From Proteiniphilum saccharofermentans (GTDB taxonomy: Bacteria > Bacteroidota > Bacteroidia > Bacteroidales > Dysgonomonadaceae): a stretch of 64,000 bases of DNA. Below, piece by piece: positions 7,489 through 16,040 of the stretch. The notes under the pieces were generated by a model. The model saw nothing but the letters and a program-made list of their open reading frames with translations. It searched no databases and was not told where the DNA came from. The position numbers were made by a program, and so were the translations under genes. Within the stretch, counting starts at the first letter, position 1; the number at the start of each line of letters is the position of its first letter. Where the stretch lies: positions 930,001 to 994,000 of the forward strand of contig NZ_LT605205.1 of assembly GCF_900095135.1 (NCBI RefSeq), in the 5' to 3' direction.

Positions 7489-8223
7489 ATGGATAAAAAT
7501 AAGAATATGAAGAAAGTAAGTTTATGTATAGTAATAATTACGCTGTTACTGGGTATATCCGGTAATATAAATGCGCAGAATGATATGTTGGACGAGAAAC
7601 AAAAAAAGATAATTACCATTTCCGGACTGACGGCAAAAGGTGATTTAGAGAAGCTGAAAACAGAACTAAATGCCGGTCTCGAAGCCGGACTTACCATCAA
7701 TGAAATAAAGGAAGTATTGATACACCTTTACGCATATTGCGGATTTCCCCGCAGTATCCGGGGACTACAAACTTTCATGGAAGTGCTGGACGAACGAAGA
7801 GCCGGCGGGATTACCGATAAACTGGGTGTAAAAGCCTCTCCTATAAATGATGACGGTAACAAGTATGAAAGGGGCAAAAAGATTTTAGGAGAACTTACCC
7901 AAACACCCCAACCCGAAACGCTTTCGGGATATTCGGCTTTTGCACCGACCATAGACACTTTTCTGAAAGAACATCTGTTTGCGGATATCTTTGAACGTGA
8001 TGTACTTACTTATGCCGAAAGGGAACTGGTAACCGTTTCGGTAATCAGCTCGATTGGGAATGCAGAACCGATGCTCCGTTCGCATTTGACCATTTGCCTG
8101 AACGTAGGCCTGGCCCCGCAACAATTAAATGAATTTGTGGATATTATTCAATCGACCATTGGCGAGGAAGAGGGAAAATCTGCCCGGTTGGTTTTGGATG
8201 AAGTCCTAAAAAATAAGAAGTAA
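7489..8223 (+). CDS. Exported carboxymuconolactone decarboxylase-like protein
   Basis: A signal peptide (KKVSLCIVIITLLLGISG...NAQ) is followed by two copies of the CMD/AhpD helical domain. The first has NEIKEVLIHLYAYCGFPRSI and the second has ERELVTVSVISSIGNAEPMLRSHLTICLNVG. In the first the usual CxxH pair is reduced to a single Cys; the second has no CxxC. So peroxidase activity is doubtful, and the closest precedent is the exported two-domain CMD proteins found with cupins and hydrolases. ATG 7489 or ATG 7507 are plausible starts; the frame also runs back into the preceding gene. Confidence 0.82.
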   Translation: MDKNKNMKKVSLCIVIITLLLGISGNINAQNDMLDEKQKKIITISGLTAKGDLEKLKTELNAGLEAGLTINEIKEVLIHLYAYCGFPRSIRGLQTFMEVLDERRAGGITDKLGVKASPINDDGNKYERGKKILGELTQTPQPETLSGYSAFAPTIDTFLKEHLFADIFERDVLTYAERELVTVSVISSIGNAEPMLRSHLTICLNVGLAPQQLNEFVDIIQSTIGEEEGKSARLVLDEVLKNKK

Positions 8224-8242
8224 AATTTAGAAGTTTCAGAAA

Positions 8243-8803
8243 ATGAAAAAAATAACATCAATAATCGCAATAGCAACGTCAATAGCAGCTACAGATGTGG
8301 TAGAAGCACAGTCCATTCAAAATGAGCGTCAACAAAATCCTTACAGCCTTGTGTATGATGGTGCTATAACTCAAAATGAAAAAGGAAAAGTAAATATCCA
8401 TCCCGTTACTTATAAAATCAAAGATATTACAATAGCTGCCAATGTTTACACTCCGGCTAATTATGATACTTCTCAAAAATATCCGGCCATTGTAATTGCG
8501 CATCCCAATTCCGGTGCTTATCCCAACTCCGGAGGTGCTTACACACTAAGTAGCTTGCTCGACCTGATGAGTTGGGATGCAACCGACCAGATCGAACTGA
8601 TTAACCAGCCCCTACTGATGATCGCCGGTAGTAGAGCTGACAGCTATTATATGACGGACGATGCTTTTAACAAGGCAATCAATGCAAAGAATAAAGAGTT
8701 GTTCCTCATTCAAGGTGCTACCCATATAGAAACCTATTGGAAGCCTGAATATGTATCGCAAGCGGTGAATAAATTATTGAACTTTTATCAGGCTAATCTT
8801 TAA
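8243..8803 (+). CDS. Alpha/beta hydrolase with internal deletion, probably non-functional
   Basis: This 186-residue reading frame starts with a signal peptide and the first strands of a DLH/YcjY-type hydrolase (VTYKIKDITIAANVYTP, KYPAIVIAHPNSGA). It then jumps to the end of such a protein (INQPLLMIAGSRADSYYMTD, the acidic-residue strand, and LIQGATHIETYW, the His loop). The middle, with the GxSxGG nucleophile and cap, is missing, about 120-170 residues compared with the usual 300-350. The join falls at a short repeat (NSGAYPNSGGAY), suggesting deletion between small direct repeats. The frame stayed open. It sits 19 bases after the CMD gene in the same operon. Confidence 0.75.
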   Translation: MKKITSIIAIATSIAATDVVEAQSIQNERQQNPYSLVYDGAITQNEKGKVNIHPVTYKIKDITIAANVYTPANYDTSQKYPAIVIAHPNSGAYPNSGGAYTLSSLLDLMSWDATDQIELINQPLLMIAGSRADSYYMTDDAFNKAINAKNKELFLIQGATHIETYWKPEYVSQAVNKLLNFYQANL

Positions 8804-8814
8804 AACTTAGAAGA

Positions 8815-9321
8815 ATGAACTTTGAAAATTTCAAAATAATGGGATTTAAAAATATAGTTGTAATATTCCTATTCGGGACATTGGTATTGTCGTGTAATCA
8901 ACAAAGTCAGTCGGAACAGGCCGTACAAACTGAATCACAAGAACCTGTCTTTGCAAAAGGAGAAAAAATTACCAACGATAATTTTACAGGGACTGCATGG
9001 CTCAATAACTTAATTTTTCCTGATAGCCTTAATCAGAATGCAGTAGGAAGTGTAACCTTCGAGCCCGGAGCAAGAACCAGGTGGCATACCCACCCCGCGG
9101 GACAGATTATATTGGCTATAGACGGAGTTGGCTATTATCAGGAGAGAGGAAGTCCAAAGGTTATCGTGAAAAAAGGTGATGCGGTAAAATGTCCTGCCGA
9201 CATCCCACATTGGCACGGAGCAAGTGCCGATACTGAGTTTGTACAGATTGCCATTACCGGTAGGGAAAATGGCGAAACAGTATGGTTGGAAGAAGTAACG
9301 GATGAAGAGTACTATAATTAA
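8815..9321 (+). CDS. Cupin-domain lipoprotein
   Basis: This 168-residue protein has a lipoprotein signal ending in LVLSC and a single small cupin barrel. Cupin motif 1 is seen as RTRWHTHPAGQIILAIDG and motif 2 as CPADIPHWHGAS, giving three or four His ligands for a metal ion. Such cupins travel with carboxymuconolactone decarboxylase proteins, as here. Activity is unknown; a metal-dependent isomerase or oxygenase-like role is possible. The start may be ATG 8815 or ATG 8839 (MGFKN), the latter giving a more standard signal peptide. Confidence 0.85.
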   Translation: MNFENFKIMGFKNIVVIFLFGTLVLSCNQQSQSEQAVQTESQEPVFAKGEKITNDNFTGTAWLNNLIFPDSLNQNAVGSVTFEPGARTRWHTHPAGQIILAIDGVGYYQERGSPKVIVKKGDAVKCPADIPHWHGASADTEFVQIAITGRENGETVWLEEVTDEEYYN

Positions 9322-9422
9322 GGGACAAAGAGTAGGAATGATATAAAATATCCTGTTTCGTGACTGATGATATTTTCCCGATTTAAATTGTAAATTTGTG
9401 AAAATCATTAATCGGCACAGGC

Positions 9423-10481
9423 ATGAATACATCAGAATTGCTCAATATCCGTCTATACAACCAATTGCTTTTAACTCATGAAATAAAAGAACCCTGCGAT
9501 ATCGTTTCATGGATGGGTGCCATGCAGGCCCAGGCGCTTGACTTGGCTAAATGGGCAATTGGTGCACGTCTGGAAAACAGGAATGTGAAGGACATCGATG
9601 AAGCATTGAACGCGGGGAAGATTATCCGTACCCATATTTTACGCCCTACCTGGCATTTTGTGTCAGCAGAGGATATTCACTGGATGTTCGACCTTTCCAA
9701 TCCGCGGTTGAAACCCATCTATCGTTCATATGCGAAAACATTCGGTGCAGACGAGTCGCTGATATATCGTGCTGTTCCTGTACTGGAAAGGGTACTGATG
9801 GGAGGGAAGCACCTGACTAAACAGGAAATCGGGGATGCCTTGCACGAACAGGATATAATACTGGATGATGGACACCTGCAACTGACCCTATCTTATGCCG
9901 AGATGGAAGGAATCCTGATTAACGGGCGGTTAAAAGGAAATAAGCAGACTTTCACTCTGTTTGAAGAGTGGGTTGCCCGCCGGAAAACCCTGAGCAAAGA
10001 AGAGGCGCTGGAATGTTTGGCACGGAGATTTTTTACAAGCCACGGCCCTGCTACCATCCATGATTTCGTCTGGTGGTCGGGATTGACTATGACAGAATGT
10101 CGACAGGCTATCGAAATGATCCGGACGGACTTTATTTGCGAGACGATAAACGGGCGTGATTTCTGGATGAGAAACGATACCAAAACTCCTCCTGCGGATG
10201 AGAACTATGCTTTGTTGCTTCCTCCGTTCGATGAATTTGTGGTGAGCTATAAAAACCGTTCCGAAATAATTGAAGACACACACTATGGCAAAGTGATGAC
10301 GAAAAACGGCCTGTTTTCCCCAACAATTATACTGAATGGGGAGATTATCGGCTCCTGGAAGAAAGTTACTCAAAAAGGCTCTCCCCGAATAGAACTCTCT
10401 TTTTTCGAAAAAACACCTAAAAGAAAACAAGACCTCTTCAAATCCGAAATAAAACGATTGGAGCACTTCTATTCCATCTGA
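9423..10481 (+). CDS. Winged-helix DNA glycosylase-like protein (AlkZ/YcaQ, HTH_42)
   Basis: This 352-residue protein matches the HTH_42/DUF1006 family, which includes the DNA glycosylases AlkZ and YcaQ. Near residue 33 it has WMGAMQAQALDLAKWAIGAR, containing the Q-x-Q (QAQ) motif that is catalytic in AlkZ-type enzymes. It continues with HILRPTWHFVSAEDIHWM, GPATIHDFVWWSG and YALLLPPFDEFVVSYK. The family removes alkylated or crosslinked bases. It stands alone, read away from the cupin gene. Confidence 0.85.
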   Translation: MNTSELLNIRLYNQLLLTHEIKEPCDIVSWMGAMQAQALDLAKWAIGARLENRNVKDIDEALNAGKIIRTHILRPTWHFVSAEDIHWMFDLSNPRLKPIYRSYAKTFGADESLIYRAVPVLERVLMGGKHLTKQEIGDALHEQDIILDDGHLQLTLSYAEMEGILINGRLKGNKQTFTLFEEWVARRKTLSKEEALECLARRFFTSHGPATIHDFVWWSGLTMTECRQAIEMIRTDFICETINGRDFWMRNDTKTPPADENYALLLPPFDEFVVSYKNRSEIIEDTHYGKVMTKNGLFSPTIILNGEIIGSWKKVTQKGSPRIELSFFEKTPKRKQDLFKSEIKRLEHFYSI

Positions 10482-10544
10482 TAGCAGGAATAAAAAATTA
10501 TCAAATAATCTTATGTCTCTTTTATTGTTTTATTAAATTTTGAC

Positions 10545-10552
10545 TAAATTTG
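10545..10552 (+). promoter_or_regulatory. Promoter -7 element of the small membrane protein gene
   Basis: TAAATTTG matches the TAnnTTTG -7 box of Bacteroidota promoters and lies 60 bases before the start codon at 10612. The matching -33 element is weak (TTTATTG upstream). Confidence 0.4.
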
Positions 10553-10611
10553 CAGTGATTATATAATTTGAATATTTTACGGATAATGTATTAGTTATTA
10601 ATTATATAAAT

Positions 10612-10806
10612 ATGGGCATTATGTGTGAGAAAACACGAAAAACAGGTTCCTCAAGCGATGCTGTCTATGGATTGGGGCTGATAGGTGCAGCCATCTATTT
10701 TATCTCCACCGCCACGACGTTTTGGATGGGAGTGCTGGGATTCCTGAAAGCGATTGTATGGCCGGCATTCCTGGTGTATGAAGCTTTCAGATACCTGCTG
10801 GCCTGA
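10612..10806 (+). CDS. Small membrane protein of unknown function
   Basis: This 64-residue protein has one or two hydrophobic stretches (YGLGLIGAAIYFISTATTFWMGVLGFLKAIVWPAFLVYEAF), enough to cross the membrane twice. Small proteins of this kind are common in Bacteroidales, but I know no function. The start is ATG 10612, with ATG 10621 as an alternative. A TAnnTTTG promoter box lies 60 bases upstream. Confidence 0.7.
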   Translation: MGIMCEKTRKTGSSSDAVYGLGLIGAAIYFISTATTFWMGVLGFLKAIVWPAFLVYEAFRYLLA

Positions 10807-10870
10807 TCGGGGAGATTGATTTTTCCCGGCTCAAAGATAAAATAAGGGCATAGAGTACCGGTAATTTATC

Positions 10871-11494
10871 TTAAAAATGAAACGGGCCTAAGAATTCCAG
10901 TTTGTCGCTTGCTGCCAGTCCATTGGGATTGCATCCCGGTTCTCCTTCGGGAATTGTTACGCCAAGACTGTCGTAATAGGTTACCCATGTGTCATCGAAT
11001 TCTCCTGTCTCCGGATTGATAAAAGTCATGGGATTCAGTTCAAAGATGGAATCATTCTCAAACATCCTGTAGATAAATTCCGAACAATAATGGCTTGTGT
11101 CGTTCCATATATAGGAGAAATTATAGGGTTTTCCTAACATCTCTTCAGCCAGTATCCATCCTTTTTCGATACTACCTCTGTATTCATCCTTTAACCTGTA
11201 ACGGTAAACGGCTGACCCCCGCTCATCCATAAAATCTTGTAGTAATATCTTACGGGTTCCATCTTTTGGAGAAGCGTCCAGTACCCAGATGGTATCAGAA
11301 CTGATATGGATAATAGCTACATGTTCGTAGTTTGTTTTCATTTCCGTTTGAGTGACCCGGCTAATGGCGGAGGAGAGTCCGTGATCTTCTGCCACTACAA
11401 ATAAAAGATCCCCATCCCTGATCTCATTCTTGTTGGAACAGGAGTATGCCAGTGCCAATAGGCAGCAAAAAAGTATGATATTCCTTCTTTTCAT
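10871..11494 (-). CDS. YiiX/YebB-like permuted NlpC/P60 lipoprotein
   Basis: This 207-residue protein has a lipobox (LALAYSC). The family pattern is IRDGDLLFVV, TNYEHVAII with the catalytic His, and SHYCSEFIYRMF with the catalytic Cys. That order (His before Cys) is the circularly permuted papain-like fold of the YiiX/YebB group (PF05708). Members are thought to cut amide bonds in peptidoglycan or lipid-linked substrates. It should be anchored to the outer or inner membrane facing the periplasm. Confidence 0.85.
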   Translation of the reverse strand: MKRRNIILFCCLLALAYSCSNKNEIRDGDLLFVVAEDHGLSSAISRVTQTEMKTNYEHVAIIHISSDTIWVLDASPKDGTRKILLQDFMDERGSAVYRYRLKDEYRGSIEKGWILAEEMLGKPYNFSYIWNDTSHYCSEFIYRMFENDSIFELNPMTFINPETGEFDDTWVTYYDSLGVTIPEGEPGCNPNGLAASDKLEFLGPFHF

Positions 11495-11708
11495 TCCGAT
11501 TAAACGTGAAAAAACTCATTATCTTATCCAAAGATAATCTTTTCCTCGTGAATATCAATCCTTGAATGGTGGGAACATTCTATTAAAAATGGAGTGATAA
11601 AGAGAGATTGAGTTTGATGTTGATACTCTTCAGATAGATTTATGACACCTGAATAATTTTTCCTCGTTCCTTTTGAATTATAATAAATTGAGACTATATT
11701 TGTTACTT

Positions 11709-12794
11709 ATGAATCGAAAGGTAATCCATATCGACATGGACGCTTTCTACGCATCCATTGAACAGCGCGATAATCCCGACCTTCGGGGTAAACCGGTCGC
11801 GGTGGGATATGGTGAAAAACGGGGTGTGGTCGCGGCGGCGAGTTATGAAGCACGTAAATATGGGGTTCATTCGGCGATGGCTTCGGTGACGGCTCTACGC
11901 AAATGTCCTCATATTATTTTTGTTATGCCCCGGTTCGATGTCTACCGAAGCATCTCCAACCAGATCATGCAGATCTTTCTTGAATATACCGATAAGGTGG
12001 AACCTCTCTCACTTGATGAGGCATTTCTTGATGTGACGGTGAACTATAGAGGATTACGTTCCGCAACCATGATTGCGAAGGAGATCAAACAAAAGATTTT
12101 TAACCGTACGCGCCTTACTGCCTCTGCAGGTGTTTCCTACAATAAATTCCTGGCAAAGATCGCTTCGGACTATAATAAACCGGACGGGCTGTTCGTCATT
12201 GAACCGGATAAGGCGGAGGATTTTATAGAAAAATTGCCTATAGGTAAGTTTTTCGGGGTAGGGAGAGTGACGGCGGCACGAATGGTGGAACTGGGTATCA
12301 ACACGGGATACGACCTGAAGCAGTGGAGTGAAGTCGATCTGGTACGCGAGTTCGGGAAGGCGGGGATTGGCTATTATCATTTTGCCAGAGGTATAGATGA
12401 CCGGGAGGTGGAGTCGGAGAGAGTCCGTAAGTCGCTGGGTGCCGAAGAGACTTTTCTGGAAGACCTGAATGAAATTGTGGATATGCTGGCCGCACTCGAT
12501 GGGATCGCGCGCGAGGTATTCCGCAGGGCCGAAAAACGGAAATTTCTTGCCAGGACACTCACGCTGAAGATCAAGTATGCCGATTTCACCATCATAACCC
12601 GAAGCAGAACTGTAAATTATTACATCAAGACCTACCGAGAGTTGTTCGAATTAGGTAAGGAACTGTTATTACAGGTCGATGATCTGGAAGAGAAAAAGAT
12701 CCGCCTGATGGGACTTACCCTGAAAAATGCCGATGTCGACTCAACCCACCTACCGGTCGATGGATTTCAGTTATCACTTGATTTTAAGGACTGA
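11709..12794 (+). CDS. dinB: DNA polymerase IV
   Basis: This Y-family translesion polymerase has about 361 residues. The catalytic acids are visible in HIDMDAFYASIEQRD and LSLDEAFLDVT. Other DinB marks are GEKRGVVAAASYEARKYGVHS, ASAGVSYNKFLAKIASDYNKPDGL and the little-finger region around VRKSLGAEETF. The start at ATG 11709 (MNRKVIHIDMDAF) is the normal one; the frame extends upstream only to a TTG. It lengthens mismatched or damaged primer ends and is usually induced by DNA damage. No operator is evident. Confidence 0.96.
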   Translation: MNRKVIHIDMDAFYASIEQRDNPDLRGKPVAVGYGEKRGVVAAASYEARKYGVHSAMASVTALRKCPHIIFVMPRFDVYRSISNQIMQIFLEYTDKVEPLSLDEAFLDVTVNYRGLRSATMIAKEIKQKIFNRTRLTASAGVSYNKFLAKIASDYNKPDGLFVIEPDKAEDFIEKLPIGKFFGVGRVTAARMVELGINTGYDLKQWSEVDLVREFGKAGIGYYHFARGIDDREVESERVRKSLGAEETFLEDLNEIVDMLAALDGIAREVFRRAEKRKFLARTLTLKIKYADFTIITRSRTVNYYIKTYRELFELGKELLLQVDDLEEKKIRLMGLTLKNADVDSTHLPVDGFQLSLDFKD

Positions 12795-12806
12795 ATACTG
12801 ATTAAG

Positions 12807-12862
12807 AATTACCAATTACCAATTACCAATTACCAATTACCAATTACCAATTACCAATTACC
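12807..12862 (+). repeat. Eight tandem copies of a 7-bp unit
   Basis: AATTACC is repeated eight times without error between dinB and the HAD-DUF3667 gene. A second heptamer array with another unit follows 11 bases later. The number of copies may vary by replication slippage. Confidence 0.97.
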
Positions 12863-12873
12863 GAGTGCCATTA

Positions 12874-12943
12874 CCATTGTCAATTATCCATTGTCAATTA
12901 TCCATTGTCCATTGTCCATTGTCCATTATCCATTGTCCATTTC
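12874..12943 (+). repeat. Second heptamer array (CCATTGT / CAATTAT units)
   Basis: Ten 7-bp units, mainly CCATTGT with variants CAATTAT and CCATTAT, run from 12874 to 12943. The minus-strand gene reads into this array, so its last residues (NGQWIMDNGQWTMDN) are encoded by the repeat. Confidence 0.95.
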
Positions 12944-14744
12944 CAAAGCCGAATAATTCTAAAAGAGATAGTCCCCCTATAAGAAGAGTAACGAGTATGA
13001 CCGCTGTAAAAATAATTAGCAGAAGACTATAAAAGAACATCAACATTGTCCGTCTGATAGTTTGCCACCAGGTGCCACGGAAAAGTTGCTTATAATCCCA
13101 TACAAACAATACAAAGATACCTAAAACGGAAAGATCATATAAATTGCCTACTTCAGCCTTCCCTCGAAATAACAAATAAATGCTGCTGACAAGCAGTATC
13201 TGACCGGCAATATATGTTTGCACAAAAATATGTTCGGTATAATTATAGTGGCGGTTATAGACCCGTTTGCGAAAAGCCATACGGGTAGCCAACGCAAAAA
13301 GAGGAAGAGTAAAAATGATACTGACGGCCTTGTTTCCATGTGCCCAGTTCTTCAGAATATTCCATACCCTTTGCATGAAAGGACTTTCTATCAGTTTTCT
13401 TTCAGAAATATGTACCGTGTTATCTACAATGTTATCTATCCAGTCAGGAGAGATGTCAGTATCCTCTTTCCCATCATGGCCCGATTGGGACTTTTGGGTG
13501 TCTGATTGACCGGATTCCAACTCAACAGGTCTGTTTAAATATCTGATAGCTTGTTCCAACACTTTTTTACCGGTTTCATCCTGCATGGTGTCCAACTGCA
13601 TTTGTAACTGATCTCTGGCAGCCATTATTTCCTGTTGTTTTGTCGATTTAACGGTATTATCCTTTTTTAATGCATCAGGATCGATAAACTGAACCAGCAA
13701 AATATATACGGCAGCCAATACAAAAAGCGTCTGAAAAGGACGAAAATACCGGACACGTTTTCCCGCAATGAAATCATTGATCATGTATCCCGGCCGGTAT
13801 AACAGTTCAAGTAATGTGTATCCGAACCCCCGGTCGATATTGCTTAATCCGCCCAATGCATGCAAAATGCCTGACCGGAAGTTGAACCGTCGTATATCTT
13901 TGCTTTGGGCGCAATGATTACAATAGTTTCCGGTGAACGTATGTCTGCAGTTTTTACAAATGGTGGTTTCTTTCGGATCAGCCTCAGGGGTGGAACGTCC
14001 CCTGATCTGTTTGATATGGATCATCCTTCGGAATGCTACCCATTTCCGGAGTTGAAAGTATCTATGGTAAATACTTTTCCAACCTTTCCGTGTTGGAGGG
14101 AACAGCAAATCGTTTAAATCAGTCAGTATGACCCGGTGCGGAAAAGACTGTAATTCCCCCGCTGTTGTCATTCCGGTCAGCACGCCGGCGAAGTCCACGC
14201 CGGCCTCCATTGCTGTTTCGGCATCGACCAGAGAGTCTCCGACATACAATGTTTCTTCCCGGGAACAACCCAGTTGCGCAAGCGCCAGAAATACACCTTC
14301 CGGCGAGGGTTTATGCGATTCTACGTCCTCGCCTCCGATGATCACATTAAAAAAATCATTGGGAAAGTAATCTTTCAGGAAGGTCTCTATCCTGAAACGG
14401 AATTTGGTGGAGACAATACCCATCCGCGCTCCCTGTTCCTTCAGCCTGGTTAAAACGGCAATAGTTGCGGGGAAGAGAACCGTATTTGCATTCATATGGA
14501 TATTTGCCTCTTCGGAATATTCTTTTTGCATGGACGCCAATTGTTCCGGGTCGGTTATCCCTGTAAGAATAGAAAACGATTCTTTTAAGGTTTTCCCGAT
14601 CGTACGTTTGATCGCATCGTCAGTAATATCCCTGAATTGTCGACGATCAAGGACATTCCTGAAACATATAAGGATTCCCTGTGATGAATCGGCCAGCGTA
14701 TAATCGAAATCGAATAGATAGGCAGTGTAGTTCATTGAATGCAA
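12894..14744 (-). CDS. HAD phosphatase fused to a DUF3667 membrane protein
   Basis: This 616-residue protein has two parts. Residues 8-212 are a HAD hydrolase of the phosphoglycolate phosphatase type: motif I LFDFDYTLADS (Asp12, Asp14), motif II around VSTKFRFR, motif III KPSPEG and motif IV YVGDSLVDAE. From residue 263 a zinc ribbon (CKNC...CNHC) leads into DUF3667, with RYFRPFQTLFVLAAVYILL and four or five membrane segments. DUF3667 proteins usually stand alone and have no known function. The fusion would place a soluble phosphatase on the inner membrane. The last 15 residues come from a heptamer repeat. Starts: ATG 14744 or ATG 14735. Confidence 0.85.
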   Translation of the reverse strand: MHSMNYTAYLFDFDYTLADSSQGILICFRNVLDRRQFRDITDDAIKRTIGKTLKESFSILTGITDPEQLASMQKEYSEEANIHMNANTVLFPATIAVLTRLKEQGARMGIVSTKFRFRIETFLKDYFPNDFFNVIIGGEDVESHKPSPEGVFLALAQLGCSREETLYVGDSLVDAETAMEAGVDFAGVLTGMTTAGELQSFPHRVILTDLNDLLFPPTRKGWKSIYHRYFQLRKWVAFRRMIHIKQIRGRSTPEADPKETTICKNCRHTFTGNYCNHCAQSKDIRRFNFRSGILHALGGLSNIDRGFGYTLLELLYRPGYMINDFIAGKRVRYFRPFQTLFVLAAVYILLVQFIDPDALKKDNTVKSTKQQEIMAARDQLQMQLDTMQDETGKKVLEQAIRYLNRPVELESGQSDTQKSQSGHDGKEDTDISPDWIDNIVDNTVHISERKLIESPFMQRVWNILKNWAHGNKAVSIIFTLPLFALATRMAFRKRVYNRHYNYTEHIFVQTYIAGQILLVSSIYLLFRGKAEVGNLYDLSVLGIFVLFVWDYKQLFRGTWWQTIRRTMLMFFYSLLLIIFTAVILVTLLIGGLSLLELFGFGNGQWIMDNGQWTMDN

Positions 14745-14770
14745 TTTTCGGTAAAGGTAATATTTTGAAG

Positions 14771-15328
14771 TTAAGATTGCAGGCTTTTCCCTTTCGGCAT
14801 GGCTTTCAGTATATTTTTGCGGACAGTACGTATAGCGGGAACTAAATCGTGTTCCATCATTTCGAGTATTGTTTTAAGTTCCTGCAATAATTCCGGTGTG
14901 AGACGGCAAAGTTCATAAGCCAGCTTCATGCAAAGGGATTGTACGCCCGGTAGTTCCCGCTTCGAGATCATCCGTTCCAAGCAGAAATCCAGCAAATCGA
15001 TCCGTGGTGGATGGTGTAATGGCTGCCGGAACAATAAAGAGAGGATCAGCCTTCGTTTTCCCGGATGTTCACACACCAGGAGAGCGTCGATCAATTCATC
15101 CTGTTTATCATATAACCATACATTTTCGCCTGAGGAGAAATGGGTCATTACCCAGGCTGCATTATAACCTATACTGTCGTCATTGTCGAAAAGGCATTCA
15201 TACAATTCCTGCTTTTTCTGATTATTATTTTGGACAAGAAAGGTGATTTCATGAATGTCTTGCATTCCTATCCGGTGGGATAGTCTGGTTTTTAGATCAG
15301 AATTTGTTTCCGGTGCCATAGTGTCCAT
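14771..15328 (-). CDS. Unknown protein, probably HEAT-like helical repeats
   Basis: This 185-residue cytoplasmic protein is rich in amphipathic helices (NQKKQELYECLFDNDDSIGYN AAWVMTHFS..., KRRLILSLLFRQPL, VQSLCMKLAYELC, VPAIRTVRKNILKAM). The spacing resembles HEAT/armadillo-like repeats, but I do not recognise a family. It lies between the HAD-DUF3667 gene and an acyltransferase, all on the minus strand. Confidence 0.7.
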   Translation of the reverse strand: MDTMAPETNSDLKTRLSHRIGMQDIHEITFLVQNNNQKKQELYECLFDNDDSIGYNAAWVMTHFSSGENVWLYDKQDELIDALLVCEHPGKRRLILSLLFRQPLHHPPRIDLLDFCLERMISKRELPGVQSLCMKLAYELCRLTPELLQELKTILEMMEHDLVPAIRTVRKNILKAMPKGKSLQS

Positions 15329-15386
15329 CTTAAATGGGGAGTTGAACTTCTGATAAACAGGCGGGATTTTGGATTGCCTTGATATC

Positions 15387-15929
15387 CTATAGTAAAAAGT
15401 TCTCAGGCTTCTTTCCCTGAATACCTTTGTAACGGGATTTTATCTCCTCGATATCCTTCTCATAATCTCCGGAAGGATGGATGAGGCCCAGAGACAAGGC
15501 TTCCTTTGTGCTGTAATCCAGACCGACCAACAATATCGGCACACCCGCTTTATACGCAATATAGTAAAATCCCTTTTTCCACTCTTTCACCGGCTTACGT
15601 GTCCCTTCCGGGGTGATAGCCAGTTGCATCTGGTCGCGTCGGTTGAACTCCGATGCCAGGGTATCGGTGAGTGAGGAATTCTTTTCCCTGGTTACCGGGA
15701 TGCCCCCTAAACTCTTAAAGAACAGGTTGAAAGGAAAGACGAACCACTCTGCCTTAATAAGGAAGTTGGCGGTCCTGCCGATAGAGGAGTAAGCCACCTT
15801 TGCTATCAGGAAATCCCAGTTGCTGGTATGAGGCGCCACGGCGATCACGCATCTGGAGAGAACGGGAAATTCGCCCCTGACTCGCCAGCCGAGGATTTGA
15901 TTGAAAATAAATTTACTGATCCGTTTCAT
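15387..15929 (-). CDS. PlsC-like glycerol acyltransferase
   Basis: This is a 180-residue acyltransferase of the PlsC fold. The catalytic HxxxxD is HTSNWD, the second block is GGIPVTREKNSS, and the third is ITPEGTRKPVKEWKKGF (the E-G-T-R motif for glycerol-phosphate binding). It is short compared with typical PlsC (about 240), as in the subgroup annotated 1-acyl-sn-glycerol-3-phosphate acyltransferase in Bacteroidales. It is expected at the cytoplasmic membrane face, moving an acyl chain onto a lysophospholipid or related acceptor. Confidence 0.85.
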   Translation of the reverse strand: MKRISKFIFNQILGWRVRGEFPVLSRCVIAVAPHTSNWDFLIAKVAYSSIGRTANFLIKAEWFVFPFNLFFKSLGGIPVTREKNSSLTDTLASEFNRRDQMQLAITPEGTRKPVKEWKKGFYYIAYKAGVPILLVGLDYSTKEALSLGLIHPSGDYEKDIEEIKSRYKGIQGKKPENFLL

Positions 15930-16040
15930 TCTCTCTGTTTCTTAATGATTAATATGCCGGTAGGAGTGCATTTTGAAGGATTATTCCGGTTTAGGGCGCT
16001 ATAGCGCCCGGTACAGCCGTAACATCACCTGATTTACAGA

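Noticed and set aside
12807-12943. Regularly repeated units as a possible CRISPR array
   Set aside because: Units are 7 bp with no spacers and no cas genes nearby; these are simple tandem repeats.
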